A DNA stretch of 64,000 nucleotides from Rhododendron vialii (taxonomy: Eukaryota; Streptophyta; Magnoliopsida; Ericales; Ericaceae). The stretch lies in contig NC_080559.1 in assembly GCF_030253575.1 (NCBI RefSeq), forward strand, positions 34,653,501 through 34,717,500, given 5' to 3'. Below are positions 59,887-64,000 of the stretch, piece by piece; within the stretch, counting starts at the first letter, position 1; each line of letters begins with the position of its first letter. The notes under the pieces are model-generated. The model searched no databases. It had not been told where the DNA came from and was given only the letters and a program-made list of their open reading frames with translations. The position numbers were made by a program, and so were the translations under genes.

Positions 59887-61889
59887 AGGGTTTTGTTAAT
59901 ATGTGCCCCTGAAGGCGGGCACATATTAAGGCACATGTTACGACTCTATAAATGAAGCCAACTAATCCCACTAGTATAGAAAATAGTGACAGTAATTGTA
60001 ATATTGGGCAAAGTAAGAAACTTGTTCGATGGACAAAAATACCCTTTACTTTCTACTGCCTTCAGTTTTTTCCCTCTATTGTTTTTTTTGGTAAATGTTT
60101 TTTTCCCTCTAAATTCATTAGACAACAATAACCCCAACACCTGTGCGTGGGAACAATTGTTTTTTTTTTTTAAATTTTCCCCTTCTTATCTCTAGATACA
60201 AAAGATCCATTCAATTCCTTTGCTGGATGAAAACTTATTTTTCATAATTTTTTTTATTAAAACTTATATTTTGTAATTTTTGTTCAGATTTTCATCATTA
60301 TTGTTGAATTAAATCATTGTTCTCAATGTTTGGACCGAAGTTGAAATTTTTCATATGGGACAATATTGTAGGCAAAAAAAAAAAACCAATTATTTGGTAT
60401 TTTTGTGTCTTTTTTAGTGAACCTTTTTTGTTTTTTGTCATAATTTTTTACTTTTCAGACTTATCTCGAGACAAATGATTGATCTAAAAAATAAAACATG
60501 AATTCAGCAAAAATTCAAAAAGAATGGCAAGAATACCCAAAATAAGTGTGAACTCACCATGAGAATAGGCTTGTCGATAAAGTGGAGGATCATTGAAGGG
60601 ACTCAAATATGCCAAATAAAAAGGAGATCCATTCTCAAAGAAACTCTTTTCGAAAAAAATCTCCAAAGAAGGAAATTAGGTTAAGGAGTTATTAGAATTT
60701 GGTAGTGAAAAATAAAACGGCAAAGTGTTAAGAAATTGCTATCTTTACTCACTCATCATAGAATTAATGAATTAAGTACGATATTTATGTATTCATCCAA
60801 TAAAAAAAATCAAGCACAATAAAATAGCTTCTCATTGCAAGTCTGCAATTGCCCATGAGAGTTGAAACGGTTAGGAGTAAAGTTGAAAGGGCAAAGAATT
60901 ACAGAGGGAAAAAACATTTACCAAAAAAAGTGGGAAAAAAAATAAAGGGAGGGCAGTAGAAAGTCAATGGTATTTTTGCCTCATCGGAAAAAAAAAAAAC
61001 AAGTTTCTCGCTTTGCCTAATACTACAATTACTACACTATTTCCTACACTAGTGGGGTTAGTTGGCTTCATTTATAAAGTCCTAATAAGTGCCTTAACAT
61101 GTGCCTTAAGAGCATCCATAGTAGTGAAATAAGCAAAACAAAAAATTGTTAAATCTAGTAATATTGGATTAAAAAAGTGTTTACATTGAAATAATCAAAC
61201 TTAGTAACCTCTTAATAACTCATCAAAATTTGCTTTTTAATAATCAAAACTAACAATATTTTATTAATAACCAAATTTTATCTTTTAATCAAAAACACCA
61301 ACATTACACAAAAACATTTTATCTCTCTCTCTCAACAATGTTTGCAAGAAATAATTTTAAAAAATTGTAACTTTTAAATATTTTTTTCTATTTTTTTTTA
61401 AAACAATTTTTTCAAAATTTTTAAAAGCTATAAGTAAATAAAGTGTGTTTTTCAAAAAAATATTTTTGAAATTTCAAAACTCTTTTATAGAAAACAGTTT
61501 TTTTACACAAAAACTGTATTTAAAGTTTTTAAAATTTCAAAATTATTTATATAAATACAATTCTTTCAAAATTTCTAAAAATTGTATTTATCATTTTTAA
61601 GTAAACAAAGTGTGTTTTTTGAAAAACTGTTTTTTGTTTCGAAAAACTTTTTTTTTGAACTATTTATAACATAAACTGTTTTTTCAAAAAATATGCGTAA
61701 AATAAAGAAAAACAATTTGGAGATCTCATTGGTTTTGATTATAAAAAAAAAATAACTAATATAAAATTTGATATTGTTAACTTTAGCTACTTCTAAATAA
61801 ATAATCAAAATTTGATGTGACATATTTTAATTATTCACATTTGCTTATTCCACTGCTGATGCTCAAAAGACACATATTAACAAAATCCT
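59887..61889. mobile_element. 2-kb inverted-repeat element with a nested MITE
   Basis: The ends are GGGTTTTGTTAATATGTG and, inverted, GGATTTTGTTAATATGTG. Inside them are arms of about 210 bp (left about 59928-60118, right about 60890-61105) sharing AAGGCACATGTTA, ATAAATGAAGCCAACTAA and TTTCTACTGCC. The middle (60120-60850) has no transposase-like ORF. Another element is inserted near the right end. The superfamily is undecided. Confidence 0.6.
61105..61864. mobile_element. nested MITE with AGAGCATC ends
   Basis: The left AGAGCATCCATAGTAGTG and the inverted right GAGCATCAGCAGTGGAATAA match, both followed by AATAAGCAAA. The interior is extremely AT-rich. It interrupts the right end of the surrounding 2-kb element, so it is younger. 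Confidence 0.6.
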
Positions 61890-62202
61890 AAATTTAATAC
61901 AATACAAGTAGTTCAGATTTTTTCATACATTTTAACCAGTAAAAGAGTAAAACTACATCAAAATTATTAATTGCAGCAAATGAACGATCTCGTTAAAGGC
62001 TGTTTTCTCCGATCCAAAACATGGACCGGACCGATCCGGATCCGGATCTGCATCATAAACATCTCACCGGAACCCAGTTCCTTTCATCTCATCCAAATGA
62101 ACTTTACCAAATTTAAAGAATTTAACCCATTTCGATGGGTACCACAAATAACCTCGAATAATATACTAGTAGAATAATATGAATTGTAGAGAAAGAAAGG
62201 AT

Positions 62203-62752
62203 TAGGCTCAGATCTGTGTACCATCAGACGAGGATCCGACTCTGCCATGGCTGCAATCACAGTTGCCTACGAGGGAAGAAAAAGAAAACCCCTTTTCATC
62301 TCTCGAATACCCTCTGTGATGCCCCGCCAGGTAAACGGGTCGGATCCACAACGTCCGAATCATCTGCTCGGGAAAGCTATCGTCACGGCCTATTAGAGAT
62401 GGGATGTTTCCGGTGAAGTGAAGTATTCGTCAGAAACCTCAGGAGCACTGAATAATTTCTCCGATAACTGGGAAGATTGGAGATGCTCTTAGTTTTGATT
62501 ATTCCATTGCGGATACTCTTAGACCCTGTTCTGCTGGTAGTACTTGTTCTGGAAATGGAGACTGAAAAAACTACGAGTACACCAATGGTGTAAACACACA
62601 CACACACGCACACAGAGGGGAGGGCTGTTGAGTTGTGGGGGAGAAATCATGGGCTCAGATGATGGGGATCATCTTGTATGTTTACAGAGAGGGACAACCA
62701 CCCAAAGAAATCCCAATTTCTCTCTGTTTGGAGCCTCATTCTCGAGCATATA
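62203..62752 (-). ncRNA. structured RNA gene family, unit beta-5 (isolated)
   Basis: A more diverged beta copy. Block I has GGGTGGTTG and CAACAGCCC. Block II (62392-62203) begins TAGGCCGTGACGATA and ends CTGAGCCTA. The outer pair of the terminal helix is T-A here and A-T in beta-2 and beta-4, a compensatory change, although one inner pair is lost. The conserved centre reads GGCAACTGTGATTGCAGCC. TAGGGTT follows the TATA box as in the sisters. Confidence 0.5.
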
Positions 62753-62776
62753 ACCCTAGTTACTTTCCCAAACCCA

Positions 62777-62784
62777 TTTTTATA
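62777..62784 (-). promoter_or_regulatory. TATA box of unit beta-5
   Basis: TATAAAAA on the minus strand, with TAGGGTT about 25 bp downstream. Confidence 0.5.
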
Positions 62785-62844
62785 GTGCCCCCGTAATTTT
62801 TCTTCGGTTTCACCGCCACTCCCTTGTTCGCATCTTGTTGGCGG

Positions 62845-63093
62845 GGCAACCAGAATCCGGTTCAGAAATTTTCTTAAAAAGTAAATAGTTTATTTTATAT
62901 TTTTAAATTTAAAAATAAAGTAAATAAAAAATAATTTTTTAATTTTTTTGCATCGTATAAAAGATCTCGATGAGATCTTTCAAATAAGATCCATATTGTA
63001 TATTTTTAAATTTCAATAAGTCCATAATTTTTAAGCTTAAAATTACTTTTTTAAAAAATAAGGACTTATTTTTAGTTTCGGAACAGAGCCTAA
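62845..63093 (-). mobile_element. AT-rich MITE, minus orientation
   Basis: Read on the minus strand it starts AGGCTCTGTTCCGAAACT and ends with TTTCTGAACCGGATTC. The body AATATGGATCTTATTTGAAA and GAGATCTTTTATACG is shared with the copy at 63751-64000 in the other orientation. Confidence 0.5.
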
Positions 63094-63321
63094 TACTCAA
63101 GTTTAATCCGTGTCGTTAGTTAAAAATTTGTTCAAGATCGGCTTGTTAAAGTTTCAATCAAGGTTGTACAAACTATTACTCTTTTTGTTCAGCTTATCAC
63201 TGCTTATGTAGAATAAAAAATTCAAACTATTTGAGATTGATTTGTGTTTGGCTTGATAAAACTCATTTGAGCTCATCCCATCTCATAAGCAAGCTAGTTC
63301 GCACATATTTTTGAAACTCAT

Positions 63322-63460
63322 TTACTCCGCTTGGTTCCCATTTTTTAGAGTAACTTTTTACTCTCGACACAGTTTCCAATAAATCTCTCTTTATCTCTCT
63401 CCACTCATTACCGCTCATTATATCCAAAATAACTTTTTAAAATATAAACCAAACAAAGTG
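63322..63460. mobile_element. possible small Tourist-like MITE
   Basis: CTCCGCTTGGTTCCC at the left and AACCAAACAAAGTG at the right are imperfect inverted ends around about 110 AT-rich bases. A weak call. Confidence 0.3.
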
Positions 63461-63750
63461 ATTAAGGGAAATGATACGCCCACCGCCTATCATCCACCGA
63501 ACAACCCACCGCATCACCCATTGCACGACACTCGGCGGTGGGCCCCACCATTTAAAAAAAAAAACCCAGAAATAAGTCCACACCCAATTGAGAGAGAGAG
63601 GAGGAGGACGGCCATAAACACTGCCGACGACCTTCACGACCGCCATCCCCCAAACCTCCGTTCCAAGTACGCCGATAATCCCTGATATCCTTCCTCATCA
63701 CCCCCTTCTCTCTCTTCCCCCATTTCACACCCTCTCCTCTTCTCTCTCTA

Positions 63751-64000
63751 GAAAAGACTCTAATGCTCTATTCCGTAACTCAAAATAAATATTTATTTTT
63801 TAAGAAGGTAATTTTAAGTTTAAAAATAATATATTTACGCAAATAATTTTTCTATTAATATGGATCTTATTTAATAGATTCCATCAAGATCTTTTATACG
63901 GTGCAAAAAAAATTAACAAAATATTTTTCATTTACATTATTTTTAAGTTTGAAAATGTGAAATAAGCTGCTTATTTTTTACGAAGGTTTCTGGAACGGGA
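63751..64000 (+). mobile_element. AT-rich MITE, plus orientation, reaching the window edge
   Basis: Begins near GCTCTATTCCGTAACTC and ends TTTCTGGAACGGGA at the last bases of the window. It is the opposite-orientation copy of the element at 62845-63093, so the two can pair as a long inverted repeat. Confidence 0.5.

Noticed and set aside
1-64000. CRISPR arrays, operons or prophage genes
   Set aside because: Gene structure is clearly plant nuclear, with spliced genes; no regularly spaced short repeats with unique spacers were seen.

Overview
The window is nuclear DNA of a flowering plant, most likely a eudicot. It carries multi-exon genes with short introns, GA/CT-rich leaders, microsatellites and many small non-autonomous DNA transposons. 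The species cannot be read from the sequence alone. Eight protein genes could be rebuilt exon by exon; every one keeps its reading frame across all splice junctions, and none looks broken.

Layout. About 1.3-5.0 kb (+): NFD4/nodulin-like major-facilitator transporter. 6.2-11.5 kb (-): plasma-membrane H+-ATPase, 15 exons. 14.3-18.9 kb (-): vacuolar processing enzyme (legumain). 22.2-27.6 kb (+): type-B response regulator of the ARR10/ARR12 kind. 28.1-31.3 kb (-): small DUF1068 membrane protein with a 24-bp micro-exon. 33.0-36.5 kb (-): S28 lysosomal Pro-X-type carboxypeptidase. 40.5-42.4 kb (+): temperature-induced lipocalin. 45.6-49.2 kb (-): YKT61-type longin SNARE. These are unrelated housekeeping or signalling genes, not an operon or an obvious biosynthetic cluster. 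Two introns use a GC rather than a GT donor (H+-ATPase intron 2, response-regulator intron 4).

Between and inside the genes lie many transposon fossils. Three hAT-like elements have exact 8-bp target duplications (19856-20304, 23373-23901, 52887-53576). There are also a Mutator-like MITE (350-605), a Tourist-like MITE (38569-38940), several fold-back elements (2606-2830, 12911-13613, 20543-20838, 42912-43219), a near-perfect 332-bp hairpin just upstream of the lipocalin gene (39897-40228), a 2-kb element with a nested MITE (59887-61889), a LINE scrap and an LTR-like remnant.

The right third (53.7-62.8 kb) has no convincing protein gene but holds the most unusual signal: five related minus-strand units of 0.4-0.65 kb. 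Four form a tandem alpha-beta-alpha-beta array and one stands alone. The better-preserved units start with a TATA box and a telo-box-like TAGGGTT. All share two conserved blocks that can each close into a stem, do not share a reading frame, and end in a segment with a box C-like and a box D-like motif inside a terminal helix. One base pair of that helix changes in a compensatory way. I read this as a family of structured non-coding RNA genes, possibly related to box C/D snoRNAs. That is an inference and I could not match it to a known RNA.
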